A stretch of DNA of 42,463 nt from an uncultured Lachnospiraceae bacterium (GTDB taxonomy: Bacteria; Bacillota; Clostridia; Lachnospirales; Lachnospiraceae), in the NCBI GenBank assembly GCA_947630695.1, contig CANRIM010000021.1:1-42463 (forward strand). The letters run 5' to 3'. The notes below the pieces were generated by a model. That model was not told the DNA's origin. It saw only the letters and a program-made list of their open reading frames with translations, and did no database searches. The position numbers and the translations under genes are program-made. Below are positions 1 to 7,974 of this stretch, piece after piece. Numbering within the stretch: position 1 is the first letter of the stretch; every line of letters begins with the position of its first letter.

Positions 1-84
1 TCAGTATGTTACTTAAAATTTAATATTCTGCCATAGACCTGCTTTTTTGTGCTGTCTACACAATTTGGGGCGGTTCACTTAAAT

Positions 85-104
85 TGATGCTTTTTTGATG
101 ATGT
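85..104 (+). repeat. Flank repeat A, left copy
   Basis: The 20-base string tgatgcttttttgatgatgt matches the string at 25750-25769 with one mismatch, in the same orientation. Both copies lie in non-coding DNA at the outer edges of the accessory region. They could be ends of a mobile island or a dispersed element. The flanking bases diverge quickly, so this is only a candidate. Confidence 0.4.
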
Positions 105-138
105 TCTATTTTCTCGTAAATATTTGATGATTTTATTG

Positions 139-165
139 CCGAGAGCCTCTCGGTATTTTTTATAC
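139..165 (+). terminator. Rho-independent terminator of an upstream gene
   Basis: A CCGAG/CTCGG stem with a tight loop is followed by tattttttat. It would end a plus-strand transcript entering from left of the window. Confidence 0.6.
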
Positions 166-247
166 TGATAATCCCGAAAAGCTATCGGCAAGCAGGTTAG
201 TGAATCGCAACCCATATGCCAAAAGGATGTGAATGCATGTCAAAAAA

Positions 248-270
248 TGATATAGAGTAGACAATGAAAA
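248..270 (+). repeat. Flank repeat B, left copy
   Basis: This 23-base stretch with core agagtagacaatgaaaa matches 25649-25671 at 21 of 23 positions in the same orientation. Both copies are followed by short inverted repeats (here aaaagt/actttt around 281-296). It is a non-coding dispersed motif of unknown role. Confidence 0.4.
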
Positions 271-444
271 AGACTTTCAAAAGTAATGACTTTTCCGTTG
301 ACAAGATGAAGGAAATCACCCAATTTTGTCATTAATGCAATTTGTTTTTTACTAAAGTAAGCAATCGAAAAAACTTTATACGCATGACACAGGCAATTTG
401 TCCAGGTCAATTATGAGAACAAGAATGTAGTGGAAACAACTTGT

Positions 445-480
445 TTTATATTATTAAATGCTTGTGTTTAATAATATAAA
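445..480 (-). terminator. AT-rich hairpin after the ATPase gene
   Basis: A perfect 14-bp stem (445-458 with 467-480) closes an 8-base loop immediately downstream of the minus-strand gene that ends at 483. The stem is almost pure A/T and no clean T-run follows, so it may be a weak terminator or an mRNA 3'-end stabiliser. Confidence 0.45.
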
Positions 481-482
481 TA

Positions 483-1742
483 TCATATATACCAAACAGG
501 TATTTGAAAAACATTTTCCCGTAACATTCCCGGCTGGGGACACATGCAAATCAGTCCGCCTGTTCCGCGTCTTTTTTCTACAACCTTATCGAGAACTGTA
601 AATGCACTTGTTTCATCGGCTGTAACTTTTGCGCTTTGCTTAATTTCAATTGGATATAAGATACCATTTTCTTCTATAATTAAATCGATTTCGCTATCAA
701 CTTCTTTTTCTACACCGTTTTTACGAATTTTCTTTTTGTCTTTTCCTCTGTAATACGAAACGAAGTACTTATAGTCAATTCCTCTATTGGCGTATGACTT
801 CAGTATTTCGGTTATAACATAGGTTTCAAACATGTGACCGCTCATTGCACCGTTTGCAAGAGTTTCAGGTGTAAGCCATCTGGTAAGGTATGCAGCCAAG
901 CCGGTATCTCTAAAATAAATTTTAGGTGTTTTTATTGCTCTCTTCAGTACAGAAGGTGTATAAGGCTCTAAAATATAAATAATTCCGGATGCTTCTAATA
1001 TGGAAATCCAGTTACGGATTGTTCCTGCATCTTTGCCTATTTCATCCGCAATATTTGCATAATTGAGCAACTGTCCTGTTCTTGCTGCTACAGCGACCAT
1101 AAAACGTCTGAAATCATTTAAATCTTGTACAGCAGATAAGCTGCGTACATCACGCTCAAGATATGTTTTGATATAGCTTGAATAAAAAATTGACCAGCTT
1201 ATGCTTTTGTCCTGTATTTCCGGGTAACTACCGTGATGAATGATTTCCCAAATGTTTTCAGGTTGTTTGGCTGATTCATTGCGCTTTTGTATATACTCTA
1301 AAGTTGGCAGAAAAGGATCTGTAAAAGTGCTTGATTGTATTTCACGTAATGACAGACCGGATAGTTCCAAGATACTGACACGTCCTGCCAGTGATTCGGA
1401 TGCTTTTTCCATTAGTTCAAGAGGTTGTGAACCCGAAAGGCAGAACAGTCCCTTTTCATTCGTTTCATCACATTTAATTTTAATAAATCTAAACAAATCG
1501 GGAGCTCGCTGAACCTCATCATAAAAAGCCGGCGGAGGATTCAGCATCATAAATAGGTTTGGGTTTTCATTAGCCTGTTGTTCAATAAAAGTATCGTCTA
1601 TAGGCACATACTTTTTTTCAGGGAACAGTTTTTTAAGTAATGTAGATTTGCCGTTTTGACGTGCGCCTGTAAGTAATACGCATTTGAATGTTTTTTCAGA
1701 GTCTCTAACTATATCTTCAATATGTCGATGCAAATACTCCAT
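483..1742 (-). CDS. P-loop ATPase, AAA/DUF4143 family
   Basis: A 419-residue cytoplasmic ATPase of the family usually annotated AAA_14 plus DUF4143. The Walker A loop GARQNGKST is at residues 26-34 and a Walker B-like FYDEVQRA at 73-80 (D75, E76). A winged-helix-like segment lies near 220-270. The C-terminal half has the DUF4143 pattern ending in an EIDLIIE/YPIEIKQS nuclease-like strand pair (about 355-375). The start at 1742 has a GGAGG site just upstream. The natural role of this family is unknown; members are common near mobile DNA and are sometimes discussed with toxin-antitoxin or defence functions. It has its own promoter and no co-directional neighbour. A second, diverged member lies at 4940-6199. 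Confidence 0.85.
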   Translation of the reverse strand: MEYLHRHIEDIVRDSEKTFKCVLLTGARQNGKSTLLKKLFPEKKYVPIDDTFIEQQANENPNLFMMLNPPPAFYDEVQRAPDLFRFIKIKCDETNEKGLFCLSGSQPLELMEKASESLAGRVSILELSGLSLREIQSSTFTDPFLPTLEYIQKRNESAKQPENIWEIIHHGSYPEIQDKSISWSIFYSSYIKTYLERDVRSLSAVQDLNDFRRFMVAVAARTGQLLNYANIADEIGKDAGTIRNWISILEASGIIYILEPYTPSVLKRAIKTPKIYFRDTGLAAYLTRWLTPETLANGAMSGHMFETYVITEILKSYANRGIDYKYFVSYYRGKDKKKIRKNGVEKEVDSEIDLIIEENGILYPIEIKQSAKVTADETSAFTVLDKVVEKRRGTGGLICMCPQPGMLRENVFQIPVWYI

Positions 1743-1792
1743 AACAGCCTCCTTTTGCGACCAATCAGGAATTTGATTCCGTATCTGTCGTA

Positions 1793-1822
1793 ATTATATA
1801 ATAAGCGAGATTTATTTGTCAA
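1793..1822 (-). promoter_or_regulatory. Sigma-A-type promoter for the ATPase gene
   Basis: Read on the minus strand: TTGACA (1817-1822), an 18-base spacer, then TATAAT (1793-1798). It lies about 50 bases upstream of the start at 1742. Confidence 0.7.
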
Positions 1823-1952
1823 GAAAAGATTATAATTATTTCAAGACATAATATAACTATCTACAAGTATTATGCTATTTTTTGTTCATATACAATTACA
1901 AGAAGTAAAAGCATTCATTGGTTGTTTATGACCTGCATATAAGAAAAAAATG

Positions 1953-1981
1953 TTGACAAAACGAAGAGCAGGATTTAGACT
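1953..1981 (+). promoter_or_regulatory. Promoter for the 2058 gene cluster
   Basis: TTGACA (1953-1958), a 17-base spacer and TAGACT (1976-1981), about 76 bases before the start at 2058. The -10 is imperfect; an overlapping TATACT lies at 1981-1986. The rest of 1743-2057 shows nothing else. Confidence 0.5.
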
Positions 1982-2057
1982 ATACTCAAATATTCTAGAA
2001 ATCATAAAATGAATGTAATATAACTCGGTTTCAAACTATAAAAAATAGGAGAGATAT

Positions 2058-2363
2058 ATGAATAAGAATAATAATTATGGGCTTTCTGAGAATGATATGC
2101 GTACCGTGTTTGGTTCCAGGAATCAGTATTATAGTGGTTTAGTATTAGGAATAATCAAAATCATAATCCTTCTGGTTTTTGTTGTCAGTCTGATTGTAAG
2201 TGCTGTTTTTTATATTGATATAAAGTTTATCCTTTACGAAATTGCATTTATGTTATTTGGATTATTTGTTTTGTTTCTTTATGTCAAAGATACCGTTAAG
2301 GTGATAAGATTGCGTAAATTGTTTGAAGCAGGTAAAATAAAAGCACCAAAGGGTTATAAGTAA
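2058..2363 (+). CDS. Small membrane protein, function unknown
   Basis: A 101-residue protein that I do not recognise. After a polar N-terminus of about 25 residues it has two strongly hydrophobic stretches (about residues 30-52 and 56-78) that should form a two-helix membrane hairpin, followed by a basic tail (KVIRLRKLFEAGK) expected in the cytoplasm. An AGGAG site 6 bases before the ATG supports the start, and a promoter candidate lies just upstream. It is followed after 12 bases by an ADP-ribosylglycohydrolase remnant and then a macrodomain gene, but no functional link to ADP-ribose metabolism is visible in the protein itself. Confidence 0.7.
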   Translation: MNKNNNYGLSENDMRTVFGSRNQYYSGLVLGIIKIIILLVFVVSLIVSAVFYIDIKFILYEIAFMLFGLFVLFLYVKDTVKVIRLRKLFEAGKIKAPKGYK

Positions 2364-2375
2364 AAATTTGCTTTT

Positions 2376-2573
2376 TTGTTGGTGAAATCAAATAAAAAAT
2401 GTTATCACAGCGTAAATTATAAGGATGATAGTGACTCAACAGGAGCGATAACGGGGAATATCCTCGGCGCTTTAGTCGGTTATGGAGCGATTGAGCAAAA
2501 ATGGAAGAATAACCTTGAGATTTCAGATACAATTTTAAGTGTTGCCGATATGATATACGAGCGAAGTATTTAG
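2376..2573 (+). pseudogene. C-terminal remnant of an ADP-ribosylglycohydrolase
   Basis: The reading frame encodes only about 65 residues but carries the signature of the C-terminus of the DraG/ADP-ribosylglycohydrolase family: DSDSTGAITGNILGALVGY, then KW..NLE..DTILSVAD. The DSDSTG part supplies metal-binding Asp residues in that family. Functional members are roughly 250-300 residues long, so most of the enzyme, including the N-terminal metal site, is missing. The TTG at 2376 is not a credible start. The fragment ends at a TAG directly before the macrodomain gene, which suggests that an intact glycohydrolase-macrodomain pair existed earlier and lost its 5' part by deletion. Confidence 0.75.
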
Positions 2574-2591
2574 TTGAACGAAGGTGAAATT

Positions 2592-3581
2592 ATGCCGATT
2601 CAGATAGTGAGAAATGATATAACAAAAATGAACTGCGACGCTATAGTCAACGCCGCGAATCCGACATTACTTGGCGGCGGAGGCGTCGACGGCGCTATTC
2701 ACAGAGCCGCAGGGCCGAATCTGTTAAGAGAATGTAAAAAGCTTGGCGGGTGCAAAACAGGCGAAGCTAAGATTACCAGTGCCTACAACTTGCCGTGTAA
2801 GTACGTTATTCATACGGTAGGACCTGTATGGAAAGATGGCAATAATAATGAGGAAGAAAAGCTGATTGCATGCTACAAAAACTCTCTTGAACTTGCTAAA
2901 AAGAATAGATGCGAGTCGGTAGCGTTTCCTCTGATTTCCGCGGGAGCTTACGGTTACCCCAAAGAACAGGCTTTGCGGATTGCAGTAAGTGAAATCAGCA
3001 GATTCTTGCTTGATAACGAAATGCTTGTCTATATTGTTGTGTTCGATAAGGAAGCTTTCCGTGTCAGCAAAAAGCTTGTGCATGATATTACGGAATACAT
3101 AGACGAATGCTATGTTGAGGCGCATTTTCAGGGTAACAGTACCCGCTTGTTTACCTACCCGCTAGAGGATGTTTGGGAAGAAGCTGCGCCTGCGGTGACG
3201 GAGCATAAAACAGCGATGAACCTTTCCGAAGCTCTCGGACAGATGGATGAGAGCTTTTCCGAAATGTTGCTGCGTAAAATAGACGAAACGGGTATTACAG
3301 ATGTTGAATGTTACAAAAAGGCTAATGTTGACCGCAAGCTATTCTCAAAAATCAGAACCAATCCGCAGTATAAGCCGAGAAAAACGACGGTAATTGCCTT
3401 TGCTGTTGCGCTTGAATTATCGCTTGACGAGACAAAGGAAATGCTGCAGAAAGCGGGCTACGCGCTTTCTCACAGCAATAAATTTGATATTATTATTGAG
3501 TTTTTTATCAAGAAACAGGAATATAATATTTTTACAATAAATGAAGCTCTATTCGAGTTCGACCAGGTGTTGTTAGGATAA
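2592..3581 (+). CDS. Macrodomain (ADP-ribose-binding) protein with C-terminal helical domain
   Basis: A 329-residue protein. Residues 1-165 form a macrodomain: VRNDIT, the [18 protein letters not shown] loop (about 20-37) and SAGAYGYP (117-123) are the ADP-ribose-binding segments, as in MacroD/YmdB-type O-acetyl-ADP-ribose deacetylases that remove ADP-ribose from proteins or small molecules. Residues about 210-329 are a helical, HTH-like region ([16 protein letters not shown], then [18 protein letters not shown]) that resembles the XRE-like tail of some Firmicute macrodomain proteins. I chose ATG 2592 because GAAGGTG sits 5-6 bases upstream; a TTG 18 bases earlier lacks a site. It directly follows the glycohydrolase remnant and precedes a VWA gene. 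The exact substrate is unknown. Confidence 0.88.
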   Translation: MPIQIVRNDITKMNCDAIVNAANPTLLGGGGVDGAIHRAAGPNLLRECKKLGGCKTGEAKITSAYNLPCKYVIHTVGPVWKDGNNNEEEKLIACYKNSLELAKKNRCESVAFPLISAGAYGYPKEQALRIAVSEISRFLLDNEMLVYIVVFDKEAFRVSKKLVHDITEYIDECYVEAHFQGNSTRLFTYPLEDVWEEAAPAVTEHKTAMNLSEALGQMDESFSEMLLRKIDETGITDVECYKKANVDRKLFSKIRTNPQYKPRKTTVIAFAVALELSLDETKEMLQKAGYALSHSNKFDIIIEFFIKKQEYNIFTINEALFEFDQVLLG

Positions 3582-3677
3582 AATGTCGCCGTAAAAGCGA
3601 CCAAAAGATTAATCTCCAAGTTTATAATATAGTCAAAGATTAGAAATCTTAATAAACTTTAGGAGGTAAAAGTTATT

Positions 3678-4322
3678 ATGAAAAACAACATCACAGAATT
3701 AGTATTCATTCTCGACAGAAGTGGCTCGATGTCCGGACTAGAAGGAGATACAATCGGCGGCTTTAATTCAATGATTGAAAAACAGCGCAGACAGGAAGGC
3801 GAATGTTATGTGTCAACGGTACTGTTTGACAATTTCAGCGAAGTAATACACGACAGAGTAAAGCTATCTGAAATCAAAAACATGACGGAGGATGATTATT
3901 ATGTGCGCGGTTGTACTGCTCTTATAGACGCAATCGGATCAGCAATCCACCACATTGCTAATGTTCATAAATATGCCCGTCCCGAAGATGTACCCGAGCA
4001 TACAATGTTTGTTATTATGACAGACGGAATGGAAAACGCAAGTCACCGTTATTCAAGTGATAAGGTCAAGAAAATGATAGAGTGCGAGAAAGAAAGGTAC
4101 GGTTGGGAATTCCTGTTTATCGGAGCAAACATTGATTCTGTAGAAACTGCGCGTCACTTCGGAATCGGCGCGGACCGTTCTGTTAATTATCATGCGGATC
4201 ATCAGGGAACAGCTGTAGTGTTTGAAACTGTATCTGAAACCGTCTGCAATTTTAGAGATAGAAGACCGTTATCTGCTTCATGGGGTGAGAAAATAAATAA
4301 GGATTATAACGATAGAAAATAA
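3678..4322 (+). CDS. VWA-domain protein (TerY/YegL-like)
   Basis: A 214-residue cytoplasmic von Willebrand factor A protein. The MIDAS metal site is complete: D13-x-S15-x-S17 (ILDRSGSMSG), T80 in RGCTALIDA and D116 in MTDGMEN. Proteins of this size occur in tellurium-resistance/TerY-type and ADP-ribose-linked accessory clusters, where they are thought to act as metal-dependent protein-binding scaffolds; no enzymatic role is implied. It has no signal peptide or membrane segment. AGGAGG about 12 bases before the ATG supports the start. It follows the macrodomain gene by 96 bases, a gap with a small GTCGC/GCGAC hairpin, and is closed by a clear terminator. Confidence 0.85.
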   Translation: MKNNITELVFILDRSGSMSGLEGDTIGGFNSMIEKQRRQEGECYVSTVLFDNFSEVIHDRVKLSEIKNMTEDDYYVRGCTALIDAIGSAIHHIANVHKYARPEDVPEHTMFVIMTDGMENASHRYSSDKVKKMIECEKERYGWEFLFIGANIDSVETARHFGIGADRSVNYHADHQGTAVVFETVSETVCNFRDRRPLSASWGEKINKDYNDRK

Positions 4323-4324
4323 TT

Positions 4325-4364
4325 AAAGCGGCATCACAAGAGTGGGTTGTGATACCGCTTTTTT
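4325..4364 (+). terminator. Rho-independent terminator after the VWA gene
   Basis: Stem AAGCGG-x-ATCACAA pairs with TTGTGAT-x-CCGCTT, with one internal mismatch and a 7-base loop, followed by a T-run. It ends the macrodomain/VWA transcript. Confidence 0.85.
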
Positions 4365-4414
4365 GATATGGTGTTGACAATGAAGACTGTTTGGTTTTGA
4401 AATATAGGAATATA

Positions 4415-4792
4415 TTATCTTCGATTCTTTATAATACTTTCTACATATTCAAGTACTGCATTTGCAACTTCTCTGCGATAAGGTCTTTTTTCCGAAACTA
4501 TTCCATCGTATACAGGAGGTAAACTATTCTTTTCTGCCAGACGGTTTAAAAGATTTACATTTGCCAGTACAGAATTATGATTTACTGTACGCATTTTATC
4601 AAGCTTTGATACATTGTCTTTATATTCCTGTCCCGTTATGGAATTTGAATAAATCTTCATCCATAACTCCATTTTATAGATTGCGTTATGATAATCTTCA
4701 AAAGTTAAAATGCTTCTTTCTATAATCTTCAGAAATTTATCATCGCCTTTGTATATTTCTATGAGTTTATTTATTGTGTTTTCGCAAAGCAT
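4415..4792 (-). CDS. Small helical protein, DUF3232-like
   Basis: A 125-residue, largely helical, soluble protein. The pattern (a GDDKFLKIIE segment near the N-terminus, a central YKDNVSKLDKMRTVNHNSVLAN-type stretch and LNRLAEKNSLPPVYDG) resembles the DUF3232 family of Clostridia as I remember it; its function is unknown. There is no signal peptide or catalytic motif. A strong promoter lies only about 25 bases upstream of the ATG, so the leader is very short, and no clear Shine-Dalgarno is visible. It stands alone between the VWA terminator and the second DUF4143 ATPase gene. Confidence 0.65.
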   Translation of the reverse strand: MLCENTINKLIEIYKGDDKFLKIIERSILTFEDYHNAIYKMELWMKIYSNSITGQEYKDNVSKLDKMRTVNHNSVLANVNLLNRLAEKNSLPPVYDGIVSEKRPYRREVANAVLEYVESIIKNRR

Positions 4793-4816
4793 ATTATTAT
4801 TCTTTTAACAAGTTGT

Positions 4817-4845
4817 ATTATATGTTTTTATAAGAGAAGACTCAA
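4817..4845 (-). promoter_or_regulatory. Sigma-A-type promoter for the DUF3232-like gene
   Basis: On the minus strand: TTGAGT (4840-4845), 17 bases, TATAAT (4817-4822). The predicted transcript starts within about 20 bases of the ATG at 4792. Confidence 0.7.
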
Positions 4846-4939
4846 AGAGGTTTTATTTCTCAAGATTAAATCTATCAATGGATTTTTGCTTTAAAAAAGA
4901 ATAGATATAAAGAGTTAATTTATGAGCGAAGAAATACTG

Positions 4940-6199
4940 TTACACAGTAAGGCAGTCAATAGGCACAACGTATATGCCGTCTTTTCTCTGATAAGCAGGA
5001 CCGTATGCTGTTAGAATCATTTGAAAAGCAAGTTTGTTTTCGTCAACTGTTTTCTTCAATTTTGTAAGATTTGCGGCACCTTCTTCGATTAGCTTTTCAC
5101 CGCCCAACTTAATTTCTATAGATGCCCATTTACCGTTTCTCAGGTGTAAAACAGCGTCGCATTCAAGCCCCGAACTATCGCGATAATGCTTAACAACACC
5201 GTCAAGATATGAAGCGTAGATTCCAAGATCTCTGACAGCCATATCCTCAAAGAAAAAACCAAACGAATTTAAATCATTAATCAGATCAGCAGGTGAAACA
5301 TCAAGAACTGCTGTTGCGATGGAGGTATCTACAAAGTGTCTTGTGGGTGTTGTTCTGATAGCTGATTTGCTTCTGATATTGGGATTCCATGCCTCAATAT
5401 CTTCGATGATGAACAGGTCTTTCAATGCCTCTGTATAATCGTCCATTGTCTTTGAGTCAAGAGTGCGGTTGTTAGATTCAATTACATCGGTTCGGATTGT
5501 CTTTGCTGCGGCTTCTGTTGAAATATGTCTGGCGTAGCTTCGCATGATCATTCTCAGTACGTCAGGCTTTTTGTTCCTGAACTTCTCGTTTGCGCTGTAT
5601 TCAAAATTAAACAGGCCTTCATAATAGTTTCGGGTGACGTCAAGACCGATTTCATCCCCTGCGCGAACAGAGAGTGGCCATCCTCCGCGGCAAAGCAGGA
5701 AAGCAGTCCGTTCCAGAGAGGAATCTTTGTTTTCATCGAATATTTCAGCATCGCTGTTATCGAACAATTCTTTTAACGAAACAGAACACGAGGATTCTTT
5801 TGATTCGGTCAGGCTCATTGGCTTCATAGTAATCGCGGCTATTCTGCCTGCTCCTGAATGATAAATTTTTGTTTTATCTGCAGGCGTTGAGCTTCCTGTC
5901 AAAATAAACTGACCAAAGTCCGGATTTTCATCAATCCACGATTTAACTTCGTTCCAGATATCAGGAACTGTCTGCCATTCATCTATTACCCTAGGTTTAT
6001 CTCCCTTGAGAACATTTTTAGGTTGCATTTCGGCAAGTTCAATTCTTTGACGGGTGTTTAGACGAATATCGCTTTTAGCATATCTCATGGCTGTAGTTGT
6101 TTTACCGCAGAATTTCGGACCTTCGATGGCAACTGCCCCTGACGATTTCATTTTTTTCTCGATAATTCGTTCAATCAATCTGTCATAATACTCAGCCAT
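4940..6199 (-). CDS. P-loop ATPase, AAA/DUF4143 family (second copy type)
   Basis: A 419-residue ATPase with the same architecture as the gene at 483-1742 but clearly diverged from it. Walker A GPKFCGKT is at residues 27-34 and Walker B RVIDEWQTVPD at 70-80 (D73, E74). The sensor-like LTGSSTPA follows near 120. A winged-helix-like middle (residues about 225-265) leads to the DUF4143 C-terminal domain with ECDAVLHL and ASIEIKLGG, the D/E-K pattern of a restriction-endonuclease-like fold whose activity is unproven. A GGAGG site 6 bases before the ATG supports the start. The role of this family is unknown. It lies directly upstream of, and divergent from, the integrase gene. Confidence 0.85.
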   Translation of the reverse strand: MAEYYDRLIERIIEKKMKSSGAVAIEGPKFCGKTTTAMRYAKSDIRLNTRQRIELAEMQPKNVLKGDKPRVIDEWQTVPDIWNEVKSWIDENPDFGQFILTGSSTPADKTKIYHSGAGRIAAITMKPMSLTESKESSCSVSLKELFDNSDAEIFDENKDSSLERTAFLLCRGGWPLSVRAGDEIGLDVTRNYYEGLFNFEYSANEKFRNKKPDVLRMIMRSYARHISTEAAAKTIRTDVIESNNRTLDSKTMDDYTEALKDLFIIEDIEAWNPNIRSKSAIRTTPTRHFVDTSIATAVLDVSPADLINDLNSFGFFFEDMAVRDLGIYASYLDGVVKHYRDSSGLECDAVLHLRNGKWASIEIKLGGEKLIEEGAANLTKLKKTVDENKLAFQMILTAYGPAYQRKDGIYVVPIDCLTV

Positions 6200-6465
6200 A
6201 ATAACCTCCGAATATAGTATTTACTATTTGAATAATAACATAAGCAGTAAAAAAATGCAAGTAATTCCTATGATTGCCGGATAAAAATTCCCAAGATTGT
6301 AGAAATAGTGCTAATTAGCAAGAAAAAATATTTTTACCTGTTGCAATGTCGGCGTTATTCTTCATCGCCTCATTTCCATGATGATTTATTTGACTTCTTC
6401 AGAAAAGTCTGGATATATCAGATTGTTTAGAGTATACTGTTTGTCTTGAAAAGAGGGGATACTCC

Positions 6466-7692
6466 TTGAAGCAAAAAGAGCTCATAAACAAGGGAACAGT
6501 ACACAGACGAAACGACGGATATTGGGCAGGTATGGTTAGTTACAAGAATCGAAAGGGCGAATATTGCAAGAAGAATTTCTGTGGCTTAACTAAAAAATCT
6601 GTAAAACAAAAAATGAAAGATTATGTTATTAACTTTCAAAAGGAAGTTGAAGAGTCGGATGAGACTAAGAAAACAGTTCGAGTTAGTATGCAAAAATGGC
6701 TGGAAGTGTTTAAGCTTCAAACGGTTGAAAGAGCTACATACGACGGAAATATAAATACAGCACATAAGTATATTTACCCTGTAATAGGAGAGAAGTCTGT
6801 TGTTGATATTACATCATTCGAATTGAAAGATCTTTTAAGCCAAATGATGATTTCCGGATATGCACATTCGACTGTCAAGAAGACATATTGTCTTCTAAAT
6901 CAGTTCTTTAAATACTTGTATTTCGAAGAAATCTTACCTAACAATCCTATGAAAAATGTGGATATGATTAAAAAAGCCAACTTCCTTTCAGTGCAAGGAA
7001 AAGAGGATTTACCGGAAAGAGATACTATAACAATCTTTACAGACGAAGAAATAGAGTTGCTAAAAGAAGAAGTGTTTGCCAGACGTAAAAACGGGAAGTA
7101 TAAGCATCAGCAGGCGGCAGCATATATTCTAATGCTGAATACGGGATTGAGAGTTGGTGAAGTGCTTGGGCTTATCAACAGCGATATTGACATTGAAACT
7201 CGAATTCTTTATGTTAGGCGAGCGGTTAAAGAAGTAAACTCTTTAGTACAAAATGATAGCGAATCAAAGAGAGAACTGATAATAGGGAACCCAAAAACTA
7301 AAAGCAGTAAACGAGCTGTGCCATTGAATCAAAGAGCTATTGATATGATTAAGCTACTTCAAAAGGAGAGATACTTCGGAGATGAAGCTCCGCTTATTCC
7401 TAATGATAAAGGAGATTTCACAAGACCGAGTAGATTTAAAAGAAGATGGGAGAGGGTTTTAATAGGTGCAGGAGTTGAACAAAAAGGTTTGCATAGTTTA
7501 CGCCATACATTTGCGACAATCTTGGTGAACGGGCGAAAGGATAAAAATGGAAATATTAAGTCCTTGCCTGTCCGCAAAGTAGCCGATATACTTGGTCATA
7601 CCACAACAGCTATTACAGAAAAGTATTATGTGAAAAGAGATTTGAGAAACCTGAGCGGAATAACTGATGAATTTGAAATAGGAAGAAACTAA
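6466..7692 (+). CDS. Tyrosine-type site-specific integrase (Tn916/phage Int-like)
   Basis: A 408-residue integrase of the kind that moves integrative elements and phages. An N-terminal arm-binding domain (about 1-60, GYWAGMVSYKNRKGEYCKKNF) is followed by a SAM-like core-binding domain (about 65-165) and the catalytic domain. Catalytic residues are R229 (NTGLRVGEVLG), H343 and R346 (HSLRHTF), H378 (GHTTTAIT) and Y387 or Y388 (EKYYV). All are present, so it is probably active. Translation must begin at TTG 6466 (MKQKELINKGTVH); GAGGGG lies upstream. No excisionase gene is adjacent, which is unusual for a self-mobile element. Direct repeats of an att core near the gene were not found. Confidence 0.92.
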   Translation: MKQKELINKGTVHRRNDGYWAGMVSYKNRKGEYCKKNFCGLTKKSVKQKMKDYVINFQKEVEESDETKKTVRVSMQKWLEVFKLQTVERATYDGNINTAHKYIYPVIGEKSVVDITSFELKDLLSQMMISGYAHSTVKKTYCLLNQFFKYLYFEEILPNNPMKNVDMIKKANFLSVQGKEDLPERDTITIFTDEEIELLKEEVFARRKNGKYKHQQAAAYILMLNTGLRVGEVLGLINSDIDIETRILYVRRAVKEVNSLVQNDSESKRELIIGNPKTKSSKRAVPLNQRAIDMIKLLQKERYFGDEAPLIPNDKGDFTRPSRFKRRWERVLIGAGVEQKGLHSLRHTFATILVNGRKDKNGNIKSLPVRKVADILGHTTTAITEKYYVKRDLRNLSGITDEFEIGRN

Positions 7693-7793
7693 AACAAAGA
7701 ATAAAGTAACGTATTATTTTGGATTCTGTTCTAATAGATCTCGTGCATAGGTAACTTGAATTCAATCGTTGTCATATTCATTGCGATAAACTT

Positions 7794-7818
7794 GGCACCC
7801 CATAATATTTTGTGTAAA
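7794..7818 (+). repeat. IS256 terminal inverted repeat, left
   Basis: It starts ggcacccc and ends attttgtgtaaa. It pairs with the repeat at 9272-9296 at about 18-19 of 25 positions. Confidence 0.7.
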
Positions 7819-7974
7819 TTCTATTCCTTCAAGCAATAATAAGAATGTGGATTGCGGTTAATCGTAGTGATTGATTTGCCCCGTGTTAACTTCTGATTCC
7901 CGTTTGCGGAAGGTTATGCGCGCGTCAGCGTGAATAACCTTTCGCGGGCGGGAAATTCTATTTTCAGGGGCAAA

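Larger units (their letters stand above)
1..482. other. Left flank without a recognisable gene
   Basis: No convincing coding region is seen. The stretch holds a terminator hairpin near 139-165, two short motifs (85-104 and 248-270) that recur near 25.7 kb, and an AT-rich hairpin at 445-480 just past the ATPase gene that ends at 483. The only start-codon stretches are a few codons long. Confidence 0.6.

Noticed and set aside
2574-2591. TTG start for the macrodomain gene
   Set aside because: It directly follows the previous stop with no ribosome site; ATG 2592 has one and gives the normal N-terminus.
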